Of a DNA stretch of 64,000 bases, positions 47,140 through 58,389 are shown one piece after another. The notes beneath the pieces are model-generated. The model was not told where the DNA came from. It saw only the letters and a list, made by a program, of their open reading frames with translations, and made no database searches. The stretch comes from Motacilla alba alba. Its lineage: Eukaryota > Chordata > Aves > Passeriformes > Motacillidae. Every line of letters starts with the position of its first letter. Position 1 is the stretch's first letter. A program made the translations under genes and the position numbers. The stretch spans positions 868,001 to 932,000 of the forward strand of contig NC_052019.1 in NCBI RefSeq assembly GCF_015832195.1. Direction: 5' to 3'.

Positions 47140-48540
47140 GGGTGACAAACCTCCCTGGGCCCTGACTGCAGGGTGAGGGTGACCGTGACAAACCTCCCTG
47201 GGCCCTGACTGCAGGGTGACAGTGGTGACAAACCCCTCTGGTTCCTGACTGCAGGGTGAGGGTGGTGACAAACCTCCCTGGGCCCTGACTCCAGGGTGAG
47301 GGTGGTGACAAACCTCCCTGGGCCCTGACTGCAGGGTGACAGTGGTGACAAACCTCCCTGGTTCCTGACTGCAGGGTGAGGGTGACCGTGACAAACCTCC
47401 CTGGGCCCTGACTCCAGGGTGAGGGTGGTGACAAACCTCCCTGGGCCCTGACTCCAGGGTAACAGTGGTGACAAACCTCCCTGGGCCCTAACTCCAGGGC
47501 AGTGAGGGTGGCCATAAAAAACCTCCCTGGTTCCTGACTGCAGGGTGAGGGTGGTGACAAACCTCCCTGGTTCCTGACTGCAGGGTGACAGTGGTGACAA
47601 ACCTCCCTGGGCCCTGACTCCAGGGTGAGGGTGGTGACAAACCTCCCTGGGCCCTGACTCCAGGGTGACAGTGGTGACAAACCTCCCTGGGCCCTGACTG
47701 CAGGGTGAGGGTGGTGACAAACCTCCCTGGGCCCTGACTCCAGGGCAGTGAGAGTAGCCATGACAAACCTCCCTGGGCCCTGACTGCAGGGTGAGGGTGG
47801 TGACAAACCTCCCTGGTTCCTGACTGCAGGGTGACAGTGGTGACAAACCTCCCTGGTTCCTGACTGCAGGGTGACAGTGGTGACAAACCTCCCTGGTTCC
47901 TGACTGCAGGGTGAGGGTGGTGACAAACCTCCCTGGTTCCTGACTGCAGGGTGACAGTGGTGACCAACCCCTCTGGTTCCTGACTCCAGCGTGAGGGTGG
48001 TGACAAACCTCCCTGGGCCCTGACTGCAGGGTGACAGTGGTGACAAACCTCCCTGGGCCCTGACTGCAGGGTGACAGTGGTGACAAACCTCCCTGGGCCC
48101 TGACTGCAGGGTGAGGGTGGTGACAAACCTCCCTGGGCCCTGATTCCAGGGTGAGAGTGGTGACAAACCTCCCTGATTCCTGACTCCAGCATGAGGGTGG
48201 TGACAAACCCCTCTGCTTCCTGACTCCAGGGCAGTGAGGGTGGTGACAAACCCCTGCAATTCCTGACTCCAGGGTGAGGGTGGTGACAAACCTCCCTGGT
48301 TCCTGACTCCAGCGTGAGGGTGGTGACAAACCTCCCTGGTCCTTGACTGCAGGGCAGTGAGAGTGGCCATGACAAACCTCCCTGGTTCCTGACTTCAGGG
48401 ACTGAGGGTGGCCATGACAAACATCTCTGGTTCCTGATTTCAGGGTGAGGGTGGTGACAAACCCCTCTGGTTCCTGACTGCAGGGTGAGGGTGGCCGTGA
48501 CAAACCTCCCTGGTTCCTGACTCCAGGGTGAGGGTGGTGA
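47140..48540. repeat. Minisatellite, 36-40-bp unit with splice-like motifs
   Basis: About 37 copies of GGTGACAAACCTCCCTGGGC (or ...GGTTC), CTGACTGCAGGGTGAGG and a GTG or ACA variant; a longer form adds GGCAGTGAGGGTGGCCAT. Each unit has a pyrimidine-rich stretch, TGAC and CAG (acceptor-like) followed at once by GGTGAGG (donor-like). It starts within about 30 bp of the exon F donor. The 525-residue minus-strand frame comes from the repeat. Confidence 0.95.
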
Positions 48541-48543
48541 AAA

Positions 48544-48960
48544 TGAAAAGGAGCGGGTTCAGTGGAGTTGCCCAAAAGGAACTTTAATAATGGGGTGAAA
48601 AACAACAAACCTGGGAAAGTCGAGCACAGTACGAGGGGCAGGAGACAAAGGGGAAGCAACAACATATACACGTGGGGTGGAACATTCTAGAACAATAACC
48701 ATATAGGGGAAACAAGGAACCAAGAGAGGAGCAGAGCTTAGCATAACACACAGGGGATACATAACAGGGCATAACTGATGGGGGAGAAGGGCTTGGGCAG
48801 CTTAGCATGACAACACCAGAGGCTCACGGGGGAACTCTCAAGCTCACCCTAAGTTAAACAAATGATTCCCAGGGCTTGAAACTCACGCCTGATTCTTTTG
48901 GGGTAAAATCTGTCTGACTCTGAGTCTCAGCCAGACCAGTTCCCGCACACAGCCATGACA
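48544..48960 (-). mobile_element. Probable solo LTR
   Basis: Starts TGAAAAGGAGCGGG and ends CCATGACA, with imperfect flanks GAAAA / GAAAC as a possible target duplication. On the minus strand it holds CCCCATTATTAAAGTTCCTT, a poly(A)-signal-like ATTAAA near the 3' end, and TATATGGTTATT upstream. It lies at the edge of the preceding minisatellite. The exact ends are uncertain. 48961-49260 is unique. Confidence 0.55.
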
Positions 48961-49264
48961 GAAACAGCAATCCTGCCTCTTCCCTGGCCATGAAACCTCT
49001 GGGGTGCCCACTGGGGGATTTCTAGACTGGCTGTTGTCCAGTGTTTAAACTCAGTGTAACCAGCACAAGGATCTGGGAGTCACTGCAGGCACAGAAATGA
49101 GGCTCAGGGCCTCGGAGCTGAACCAGTCCGTGGTCCCAACTGGTCTGGAAGGGTTTAACTGGGATCTGAAAGAGCACCGAGCAGAATGGTGCCTGCGTTG
49201 GGGGAGCAGGAGGAAGCTCCATGATCCCATCTCCCAAGGATTTTGTTCATGCTTGGAGGCAGTG

Positions 49265-49470
49265 GGAAGTGCTGGGGCTGTCCCTGGGGAACGCTGGGGC
49301 TGTTCCTGGGGAATGCTGGGGCTGTCCCTGGGGAATGCTGGGGCTGTCCCTGAGGAATGCTGGGGCTGTCCCTGGGGAATGCTGGGGCTGTCCCTGCTCC
49401 ATCCTTTGTGGGGCTGTCTCTGCTCCATCCTTGGTGATACTGTCCCTGCTCCATCCTTGGTGGGGCCGTC
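49265..49470. repeat. Minisatellite, 21-bp unit (GCTGTCCCTGGGGAATGCTGG)
   Basis: About six 21-bp copies of GGGCTGTCCCTGGGGAATGC followed by about three units with CTGCTCCATCCTTGGTG. 49471-49932 is unique. Confidence 0.9.
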
Positions 49471-49932
49471 CCTTCACCCTTCCTTCTCCTCAGCCTCCAT
49501 TCATCCCGTGTTGGGATGTGGGAAGCTGAGCTGGAATCCATCCAGCTCACTGAGAGAACATTTCACAGACAAAATATTGACTGTGGCGAGTTTGGGGTTC
49601 AGCGCTCCAGGGTAGAAATGCTAATTTGGTACCATTTGCTGAATTTCACTCCCGTCCTTCCTTTGAGCTGCTATTATTATAATTTTCTGATGCCAATTAA
49701 TTTTCCATTCCCTGTAACCTTGCTCAGGAGGCCACGATTTCCTCGCTTTTGCCTCTTGGGATGACAGCCCATGTGTCACAGAACAATATGACAAAATTAA
49801 ACCTGTCTCTGCTCTGAAACAAATACACCAAAACCAAAACAAACAAACAAAAAAACTGGGGGAAAAAATGGGTTGAATATTAATAACCAGAAGTTTGTTT
49901 ATTGAAAATATGTTTTGTTTTTCTTTCCAAAG

Positions 49933-50002
49933 CCTTCTCCGACATCCAAGTTCATCCAGGGCTACTTGGGAGCTGTCATAAGTGCTGTCTCAATAGCAGT
50001 GG
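49933..50002 (+). CDS. SFXN5: SFXN5 internal exon G (70 nt, phase 0-1), membrane segment
   Basis: Encodes [15 protein letters not shown] followed by ISAVSIAV and the first base of a glycine codon. The [15 protein letters not shown] stretch is a predicted membrane helix. The acceptor is ttctttccaaag ending at 49932 and the donor is GTAACT at 50003. The expected continuation (a LNVLVQKANKF-like block in the family) was searched for by eye through the remaining 14 kb and not found, so the next exon probably lies beyond the window. Confidence 0.93.
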
Positions 50003-50394
50003 GTAACTCTTTATATCTCTGGATTTCATGACTAAGGAGCTGCTTGGGAGATGTTTTTTGGATTGTTGAGCATGTTCATATCTTTTAATTGACTTAACTC
50101 CATCTTGATAACCAGTGAATGCCGTCACCTGGGGTGTGGCTGGCCCTGCATGCCCGAGCTTTGCAGCAGAACCACAATCCAGCCCCTCCTGCGCTGTGCC
50201 TTGGCTGCTCTGTGAACTCCCACTCCCCCTCGTGCATTAATATGTGGGGAACTAATTAACCAGGCTAATTTAGAGACCTCGAGGCTGCAGGGCCCTCCCT
50301 GGGTAGCAGGAGAGGAGAGGCAGAGCTCTGGAATGTTCTCCTGGGGGTGGAATTACATCTTTCCCTGTGGATGTGTTTCAAGCTGGAGCTGGAG

Positions 50395-50830
50395 TTCAGG
50401 TCACGGAACCCTGGAATGGGTTGGGTGGAAGAGACCTCAAATCCCACCCAGTGCCACCAATCCATGGCAGGGACACCTCCCACTGTCCCTGCTGCTCCCA
50501 ATGTCCAGCCTAGCCTTAGGCACTGCCAGGGATCCAGGGATTCTCTGGGAATTCCAGCCCAGCCCCTGCCCACCCTCCCAGCCAGCAATTCCTTGCCAAG
50601 ATCCCAGCCCAATCTCCCCTTTCCCAGTGGCAGCCATTCCCTGGCTCCTGTCCCTCTGTCCCTTGTCCCCAGTCCCTCTGCAGCTCTCCTGGAGCCCCTG
50701 CAGGCCCTGCCAGGGGCTCTGAGCTCTGCCTGGAGCCTTCCCTTCTCCAGGGGAGCATTCCCAGCTCTCCAGCCTGGCTCCAGAGCAGAGGGGCTCCAGC
50801 CCTGCAGCAGCTCCGGGGCCTCCTCTGCAG
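50395..50830 (-). mobile_element. CR1 LINE 3' part, reversed
   Basis: GGAACCCTGGAATGGGTTGG, CATGGCAGGGACACCTCCCA and CAGCCAGCAATTCCTTGCCA, same segment and orientation as the copies at 22110 and 30780. 50003-50394 and 50831-51285 are unique. Confidence 0.82.
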
Positions 50831-51289
50831 TTCTGTGTGAAATAATCTGTAAGAGGAGCTTTTAACATTCCTAAAATCAAGCTCTTGTGGCTTTTAATAC
50901 ATCCCCAGGAGCACAGGTTGGCATCAGGAGCAGGATCAGCTCTTCCCAAAGGGGCAGGAACAGTTTGGAGGAGCAACTTGGGAGAGTTATTCCTTACACT
51001 GGGATTTCAATTAAGCCCTGAACTGAGTGGTTGTACCTTTTCCTTTGGAGATCCCACAGCAGTTGGTATTTTTCCCTCTGGCCAAGACATTTCCCCATTT
51101 TTTCAGGTCACTGAGAATTTGCTACTTGTGCAGCTGCCAGACCATTTTCCAAAGGGTGTGGAGTTGTTGAAGTGCCTCGAGTTTTTGAGGGAGAACTCCA
51201 TTTTATCGGGTACCCCTGTGCTGGATGGTTTGCCGTGTCTCAGTCTGTGTGCTGGGCACTGCTGCTCCTGTCCCCTCTGCTGTCCCTTC

Positions 51290-51535
51290 CTGCAGAGCTC
51301 ACCCTGCTCACAGCCCAGCCTGGCTCACCTGGGCTCGCAGCCTGGCTCACCTGAGCTCCCAGCCTGGCACACCTGGGCTCCCAGCCTGGCTCACCTGGGC
51401 TCGCAGCCTGGCTCACCTGAGCTCCCAGCCTGGCTCACCTGAGCTCCCAGCCTGGCTCCCAGCCTGGCTCAGCTGAGCTCCCAGCCCAGCCTGGCTCACC
51501 TGGGCTCCCAGCCTGGCTCACCTGAGCTCCCACCT
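51290..51535. repeat. Minisatellite, 22-bp unit (GGCTCACCTGAGCTCCCAGCCT)
   Basis: About 10 copies of CTCACCTGAGCTCCCAGCCT / CTCACCTGGGCTCGCAGCCT. 51536-51960 is unique. Confidence 0.92.
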
Positions 51536-51959
51536 CCCTCACCCAGGAGCTGTGCCCACTTTTCCAGCTCAACTTTAACCCTAATCCCATCCTAACAACC
51601 TCAGCGCTTCGGTTTTCCATCCACAGCTTCCCGGGGAAGCATGGGATGGTTTCCCTGAGCTCCTCAGTGCTTAGGCCAGCGTTTTTGTCACCTTGTGAGT
51701 CCCTGGGGTGACAGTCCCCAGCTGGACGTGCTGCTGCCCCTCACACCCCCTCTTCCAGCCCCGGCACGCTCTGGTGCTGCTGATCCCGTGGTTTTGGCAT
51801 TAATGCTCCTCTCCCTCTTGGAACAGGGGCAGATTAGAGGGGCAGGACACACGGACAAGGATCTTGGCAGAGCTTTGTCCCCCGAGCAGCTGGGAGGCTT
51901 TGGTAAGGACCCCGTGGATGTGGAGCTGTCCGTGCTGGCACAGCTGATGCAGGGCTTTG

Positions 51960-52655
51960 GGTCTGTAATCCCTTGGGGTCTGTAATTCCTTGGGGATCTG
52001 TAATTCCTTGGGGTCTGTAATTCCTTAGGGGTGTCTGTAATTCCTTGGGGTCTTTAGTTCCTTGGGGATTTATAATTCCTTGAGGTCTGTAATTCCTTGG
52101 AGATCTGTAATTCCTTGGGGTCTGTAATTCCTTGGGGGTGTCTGTAATTCCTTGGAGATCTGTAATTCCTTGGGGTCTTTAGTTCCTTGGGGATCTATAA
52201 TTCCTTGAGGTCTGTAATTCCTTGGGGTCTGTAATTCCTTGGAGATCTGTAATTCTTGGGGATCTATAATTCCTTGAGGTCTGTAATTCCTTGGGGTCTG
52301 TAATTCCTTGGAGATCTGTAATCCCTTGAGGTCTGTAATTCCTTGGGGATCTATAATTCCTTGGGGTCTGTAATTCCTTGAGGTCTGTAATCCCTTGGGG
52401 TCTGTAATTCCTTGGGGATCTATAATTCCTTGGGGTCTGTAATTCCTTGAGGTCTGTAATCCTTTGGGGTCTGTAATTCCTTGGGGATCTATAATTCCTT
52501 GAGGTCTGTAATTCCTTGAGGTCTGTAATTCCTTGGGGTCTGTAATTCCTTGGGGATCTATAATTCCTTGGGGTCTGTAATTCCTTGAGGTCTGTAATTC
52601 CTTGGGGTCTGTAATTCCTTGGGGATCTATAATTCCTTGGGGTCTGTAATTCCTT
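51960..52655. repeat. Minisatellite, 18-20-bp unit (GGTCTGTAATTCCTTGGG)
   Basis: About 36 copies of TCTGTAATTCCTTGGGG with GAGATCTGT, GGGATCTAT and GAGGTCTGT variants. Repeating blocks of several variants recur every roughly 57-75 bp. 52656-53005 is unique. Confidence 0.93.
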
Positions 52656-53009
52656 GGGCTGCTCAGAGCCTGCAGGGCAGCTGGAGCAGAAGGGCAGCTC
52701 CAGAGTGCAGAAGGGACCTTGGGGTGCTGTGGGAAACACCCCTGTGCAACGAGGCGTGGGGAGCTCTGTGAGATGTGTAGGGAATAAAACTGGGGTGTTT
52801 GAGCCTCGCGCAAGCAGGGACCTCCCTGCAGGGGGGAGCTGCTGCCTCCTGGGCAGTGCCACCCTGTCCCCCAGGCTGGCATCCCGCTGGGATGCCCTGG
52901 GTGTGTGGAACAGTGCTGGCTCAGAGCTGTGGTGCTCCGGGGGTCAGAACAGTGCCACAGGGAGAGGCAGGAGCTTTCCGTGGGTCTGTGGATGGTCTGG
53001 GGTGGAGAA

Positions 53010-55010
53010 GGGCAAAAACCTTCAGGGGTTCTCCTTCCTGATGTTTGGGAGGTTTTCTTCCATGTGGAGCTGAAGGGCAGCAGCCTTTAGTGGTTCTTCT
53101 GGATGTTGGAAGTTTTTCCTCCACATGGAGCTGAAGGGCAAAAACCTTCAGGGATTCTTCTTCTATCATGATGTTGGAAGGAGCTTTTCCTCCACGTGAA
53201 ATATGAAGGGCAGCAGCCTTTAGAGGTTCCTCTCCTTCTGGATGATGGGATGTTTTCCTCCTCGCTGAGCATGAAGGGCAAAAACCCTCAGGGGTTCTTC
53301 TTCTATCCTGATGTTGGAAGGAGGTTTTCCTCCACATGGAGCATGAAGGGCAAAAACCTTCATGGGTTCGTCTCCTTCCTGATGTTGGAATGTTTTCTTC
53401 CACGTGGAGCTGAAGGGCAAAAACATTTAGGGGTTCTTCTATCCTGATGTTGGAAGGAGGTTTTCCTCCACGTGGAGCATGAAGGGCAGCAGCCTTTAGA
53501 GGTTCTTCTCCTTCTGGATGCTGGGATGTTTTCCTCCTCGCTGAGCATGAAGGGCAAAAACCTTCAGGGGTTCCCCTTCCTGATGCTGGGATGTTTTCTT
53601 CCATGTAGAGCAGGAAGGGCAAAAACCTTTAGGGGTTCTTCTCCTTCCTGATGTTGGAAGGAGCTTTTCCTCCACATGAAATTTGAAGGGCAGCAGCCTT
53701 TAGAGATTCTCCTTTTGGATGCTGGGATGTTTTTCTCCACCTGGAGCATGAAGGGCAAAAACCTTCAGGGGTTCTTCTTCCTCATGTTGTGATGTTTTCT
53801 TCCACATGGAGCATGAAGGGCAAAAGCTTTTAAAGGTTATTCTTCTATCCTGATGTTGGAAGCTTTTCCTCCACAAAGACCATGAAAGGCAGCAGCCTTT
53901 AGTAGTTCTTCTTCTGTATGAAGGAAGCTTCTCCTCCATGGGGAACATGAGGGGCAAGAACCTTCAGGGGTTCTTTTTCTACCCTGATGTTGGAAGGAGG
54001 TTTTCTGCCATGTGAAATATGAAGGGCAGCAGCCTTTAGTGGTTCTTCTCCTTCTGGATGTTGGGAGCTTTTCCTCCACATGGAGCATGGAGGACAGAAG
54101 CCTTTAGAGATTCTTCTCCTTTTGGATGTTGGGATGTTTTCCTCCATGTGGAGCATGAAGGGCAAACACCTTCAGAGGTTCTTCTTCCTGATGTTGGGAT
54201 GTTTTCTTCCATGTGGAGCAGGAAGGGTAAAAAAACGTTCAGGTGTTCTTCTATCGTGATGTTGGAAGCTTTTCCTCCATGTGAAATATGAAGGGCAAAA
54301 ACCTTCAGGGCTTCTTTTTCTATCCTGATGTTGGAAGGAGCTTTTCCTCCACATGGAGCATGAAGGGCAGCAGCCTTTAGAGATTCTTCTCCTTCTGGAT
54401 GTTGGGAGCTTTTCCTCCACATGGAGGACAGAAGCCTTTAGAGGTTCTTCTCCTTTTGGATGTTGGGATGTTTTCCTCCACGTGGACCATGAAGGGCAAA
54501 CACCTTCAAGGATTCTTCTTCTATCCTGATGTTGGAAGGAGGTTTTCCTCCACGTGAAATATGAAGGGCAGCAGCCTTTAGAGGTTCTTCTCCTTCTGGA
54601 TGTTGGAAGCTTTTCCTCCACGTGGAGCTAAAGGGCAAAAACCTTCATGGATTCTTCTTCCTGATGTTGGGAGCTTTTCCTCTGTGTGAAATATGAAGGG
54701 CAGCAGCCTTTAAAGGTTCTCCTTCTGCATGTTGGGATGCTTTTCTCCACCTGGAGCAGGAAGGGCAAAAACCTTCACGGGTTCTTCCTGTATCCTGATG
54801 TTGAAAGGAGTTTTTCCTCCACATGGAGCATGAAGAGCAGCATATGAGGTTTTTTTTAGAGGTTCTCCTTCTGGATGTTGGGAGGTTTCCCTCCATGCAG
54901 AGCACGAAGAGCCGCAGCCTTCACAGGTGTTTTTTCCTGCTGCTGGGAGGAGGTTTTCCCCACGTGAAGGGCAGCAGCCTTTAAAGGTTCCTCTCCTCTC
55001 TGATGTTGGA
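53010..55010. repeat. Long minisatellite, 61-73-bp unit
   Basis: About 28 copies over 2 kb: GAAGGGCAAAAACCTTCAGG or GAAGGGCAGCAGCCTTTAGA, then GGTTCTTCTCCTTCTGGATG, then TTGGGA...TTTTCCTCCACATGGAGCA. The two unit types (AAAAACC and CAGCAGCC) are intermixed. Several units are about 69 bp, a multiple of three, so minus-strand frames of 60-230 residues appear. No splice or start context supports them. Confidence 0.95.
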
Positions 55011-55610
55011 AGAAAACCCTCCCAGCAGAGCAGGGATGGCACAGGGGGTGTGCAGTGAGGTTCCTGTGTCCCCACAGGCATCCCAGTGGGAAACACTCCT
55101 GAAGTTGTGGAATGCTGTGTCCTGAAGCCCCTCACAACTCCCACCAGCCTGGAGAAAGGCCTGCCCAGCAGGGAGGCCTTGGGATGTGGGGCCAGTCATT
55201 AGGGGGAGACCCTTCCCTGCGTGCAGGTGGAAAAGGGCCGGGAGAAGCCCAGAGAGGACAGAGCAGTGAATGTGTGGCTGTGCCTCACCCTCTGTATCTC
55301 ACACCAGGGACAAGCACACTGCTCCATCAGGGCTGGGTTTGGCCTCATTGTCCTGCACTTAAATGGGAAATCTTTGCAAATATCCTGATTTTCTTCCCTT
55401 TATATAGAGAGAGGAATTGCTACAACCACAACTCCTGATTTCCAGCCCTACAGGGTGAATCTGGGGAGGAATCAATATTCTTTTATTCCACATTTCCCTC
55501 CCCATATTTCCTTTTCTCTCTAACTACTCCCATCCCAACCCAAGTCTGAGCACAGAGCTGTGCCAGGTCCAGAATTTCATCCCTTCTCCTGTGCATGACT
55601 CAGGTGGAGG
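55011..55610. other. Unique intronic sequence
   Basis: No gene or repeat recognised. Confidence 0.4.
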
Positions 55611-55614
55611 AATC

Positions 55615-55795
55615 ACTTGAAATAAGGCTGGGAAAGGTGTTGGGGCTGGAACAGATCCCAAATCCCAAATCCCATCCCAGGGCAGGGACACCTCCCACTA
55701 TCCCAGGGTGCTCCAAGCCCGTGTCCCACCTGGCCTTGGACATTCCAGGGATCCAGGAGCAGCCACAGCTGCTCTGGGAATTCCATCCTCTAACA
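55615..55795 (-). mobile_element. CR1 LINE 3' fragment, reversed
   Basis: GGGCAGGGACACCTCCCACT, GGTGCTCCAAGCCCGTGTCC and CCTGGCCTTGGACATTCCAG in CR1 antisense order. 55796-56370 is unique and AT-richer. Confidence 0.7.
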
Positions 55796-56374
55796 TCTCC
55801 ATTTCTCTTTCTGTGATTGTAGTTTATTTTCATCCCACCTTCCCCCCGCCAGCCTCTTCCCTGCCTTTTCTTTTGCTCCCTCAATTTACCGCTGCTCTGA
55901 AGAGTGATAATGTAATTTTTTTCCCCAAACAATTGTGTGGATTCCTGGGATTAGGCTCCAATTCCTGATATCTGGCTGCTGTTCCTGCTGGTGGTGCATG
56001 AAGTGCAATTAACACCAGCTGGTTTTCCTAAACAAGGCAAACAAAGGCAGGGAGAAGTAAAAAGACTTGACAAAGACCAAGCATGTTCTAAATGTTTGGA
56101 ATTTTTTATTCCCCCAGTATTCCAGTGCCAAGAGCTGCACAGATCAGGGGGGCTGTGATGAGACAGAAACTCTTTCCAGCTGACACACACACACTCTTAC
56201 TCTGCTATTTTTCACGCTTTTAGAAGATTAAAAAAGCTGCACGAAGCCGATTTCATTGGCAGCAATTGCTTTTTAGATATTATAATTTTATACAGATAAT
56301 AATTATTAATAACAACTTTATTATTTCTATGTGGAAGTAGGTTTCTTTTGCCCAGGGAAATTGGGCAATCCCTG

Positions 56375-56505
56375 GCAGTGTCCAAGGGCAGCTCGGAGCA
56401 CCCTGGCCCAGTGGGAGGTGTCCCTGCCATGGCAGGGCTGCATGAGAGGGGATTTAAAGCCCTTCCAACCCAACCCATCCCAGCATTTTCTGATTCCTGA
56501 TCCCA
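56375..56505 (+). mobile_element. CR1 LINE 3' fragment
   Basis: CAGTGGGAGGTGTCCCTGCC, then AAAGCCCTTCCAACCCAACC and a degenerate ATTCCTGA end. Confidence 0.7.
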
Positions 56506-56638
56506 GATCCCAGCTCCACTTGCTCTGGCACTGCTGATCCCTTTTGGTTCTGGCTCAGCTCCTCAGGACTTTGGCCTTAGATCAAACTCCATGGGTCAGA
56601 AGTGACTCTTGGGGCTGTGCTGAAAGACCTGAGTTAAA

Positions 56639-57031
56639 TCAGCCCCAGCCAAGGACCACGAGCAGCCATTGCCTGTTTCCTACTGCTGCTGGGACCTTTG
56701 GATTGGTGACTGGTGGGCTTAACCTGGGCTCACCCCTCTGGAACCCTCTGGGGTCATTTTTTGGGTCCCTCTGGACCTTCTCCTTGAAGCACAGCTTCCA
56801 GTTTTGCTGTGGGATTGGAGCTTTCTCCATCAGCTTTTCAATTTCCCTGATCACAGCTTCCAGTTCTGCCAAGAGCAGCTCCAAATCCTGCTCCTTGTGC
56901 TGCTGGAGACCTTGTGGAGACCCTCCAAGGGGTTTCTGTGTCTGGCAGCACCCCCTGGCCACGTTTCCTGGCCGCTGAGCTGGGTCAGCCCCTCCTTGTC
57001 CATCTGTGTGCCCTGGGGGGACCCTGGCCAC
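56639..57031 (-). other. Coding-like minus-strand segment, unidentified
   Basis: A 130-residue open frame on the minus strand whose middle (residues 44-99, about 56902-56735) looks like real protein: a charged heptad-like helix (DLELLLAELEAVIREIEKLM, residues 49-68), then PIPQQNWKLCFKEKV and RDPKNDPRGF. The coding-like part ends just before a donor-like GGGTGAGCC. An acceptor-like ...AAGGTCTCCAG lies just before it. Unlike other ORFs in the window it is not in a tandem array. It could be an exon of a minus-strand gene inside the SFXN5 intron, a decayed retrogene, or a fragment of the retroelement whose LTR lies beside it. I do not recognise the family. Confidence 0.3.
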
Positions 57032-57093
57032 GGGTGCTGTCCCCTCCCTGGGACAGGAGGGGTTCTGATGGGCCCTGGCAGGGCACTGTAGCT

Positions 57094-57574
57094 TGTGGGA
57101 AATGGATTTGTAGAGAATTGTTAAAGTTTGGTAGAAGGTTCACATGGCGTGTATTTGCATACAAACTTTGAAATTAGAAATACTGATACAGAAATGCTAT
57201 AGAAAATTCTGAAACAGAACAGAAAATTCTGTCCTATGGAACAGGATAGACCTTGTTGAGAGAGAAATGGAATTAGAAATGAGTTTTAAAAGGTGGTTCT
57301 GTAAATAAGATTAAGTGCTTTAGAGAAATGGAATTATGAAAGATGGATTGTAGCAGGACTTATGGGGTAATTTTAAATGGTTAACTTTAAGGTATTTATA
57401 AAGCTAATAAATTAAAAACCACTTATACTGTGTTATAATTAGGAAATAGTTTCTGATAGTAATTATAATATCTGTATTGCTTTGCCCTTCACATGAGACT
57501 CAAGCTAGAATAAAAGGTTTTAAAACTCCTCTTAGTTGCCCCATCTCTGAGTCAGAACAGGGCTTAATCCAACA
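57094..57574 (+). mobile_element. Probable solo LTR of an endogenous retrovirus
   Basis: 481 bp starting TGTGGGAAATGG and ending AATCCAACA, giving inverted ends TGTGGG / TGTTGG. It is flanked by tagct and cagct (4 of 5 identical), a plausible target duplication. AATAAA at 57509 precedes the end by about 65 bp, as expected for a + strand LTR. The interior is AT-rich and unlike its neighbours. No provirus interior follows. Confidence 0.7.
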
Positions 57575-58385
57575 CAGCTCAGCCAAGAAACCCCTTGGTG
57601 ACAGCCAGGGTGACCCTGTGGGACAGGGCCTCAGTTGTCCCCAGTAAAAGGAGCCCAGCCAGGTGTGAGCTCAGCCCCTCTGATGTGCAGGGCTGGGGCT
57701 CCCTCCTTCCCCTGCCTGCCCAGCACACCAGGGCTTGTCGCTTCTATCCAGGTTTATTTCAGGGCAGGTTTGGGGTTTATGGGCTGTCAGCACAGACACA
57801 AATAAATATTTGGTTCTCCCTTAGCAACCGGAGCTAAATTCTGCCAGAAGTAGGTGTTGTGTCTTCTTCTGGGTGAGGGGGAGCAGCAGTGCCACGTAAC
57901 CATGGCTGCAGCCAGGTTTGGGGTGATCCCTGCGCTTCCAGTGTCCCTGCTCAGCACCCTGATGCTCCTTTCCCTTCACCTCACGGGGTTCAAATTCAGG
58001 TGATTAATGCCATTAATATCAGCCGCTAATGACCCACCTTGGACTCACTGCTGGCCCCCCAGGAGAGGGTTTAAAGCAGCTCTTCATGGGCAGACCCAGA
58101 GCTCTTTATTTTGGAAGTGCTTTCTTGCTTCCTGACCCCAGATCCTGCCTCTGCAGGAGCCACTGGAGGTGGGGAACGAAAGCAAAATGCCACTGCTGCC
58201 AGGGGATGTCCTGCTGCTCTGGGTTATCCCGGTGGGCACCACCGTGCCAGGCTGGGCACTTCCACCTGAGTGTCTTTAGAACCAAGCTAGGTGAAAGCTG
58301 GAGAGGAGCAGGAATGCTTGAGTGTGCTGGTCTGCTTGGATCCTGGGGCTGGAGCACCTGGCGCAGCTGAGGGAGCTGGGAAAGG
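57575..58385. other. Unique intronic sequence
   Basis: No exon, RNA gene or repeat recognised. Confidence 0.4.
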
Positions 58386-58389
58386 GGCT

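Noticed and set aside
47094..48671. 525- and 457-residue minus-strand frames
   Set aside because: Read-through of the 36-40-bp minisatellite; the repeat lacks stops in these frames and nothing outside it is conserved.
55075..55160. Possible exon after ccccacag at 55078 (GCATCCCAGTGGG...)
   Set aside because: The acceptor looks fair, but the translation does not match the expected continuation of sideroflexin 5 or any family I know.
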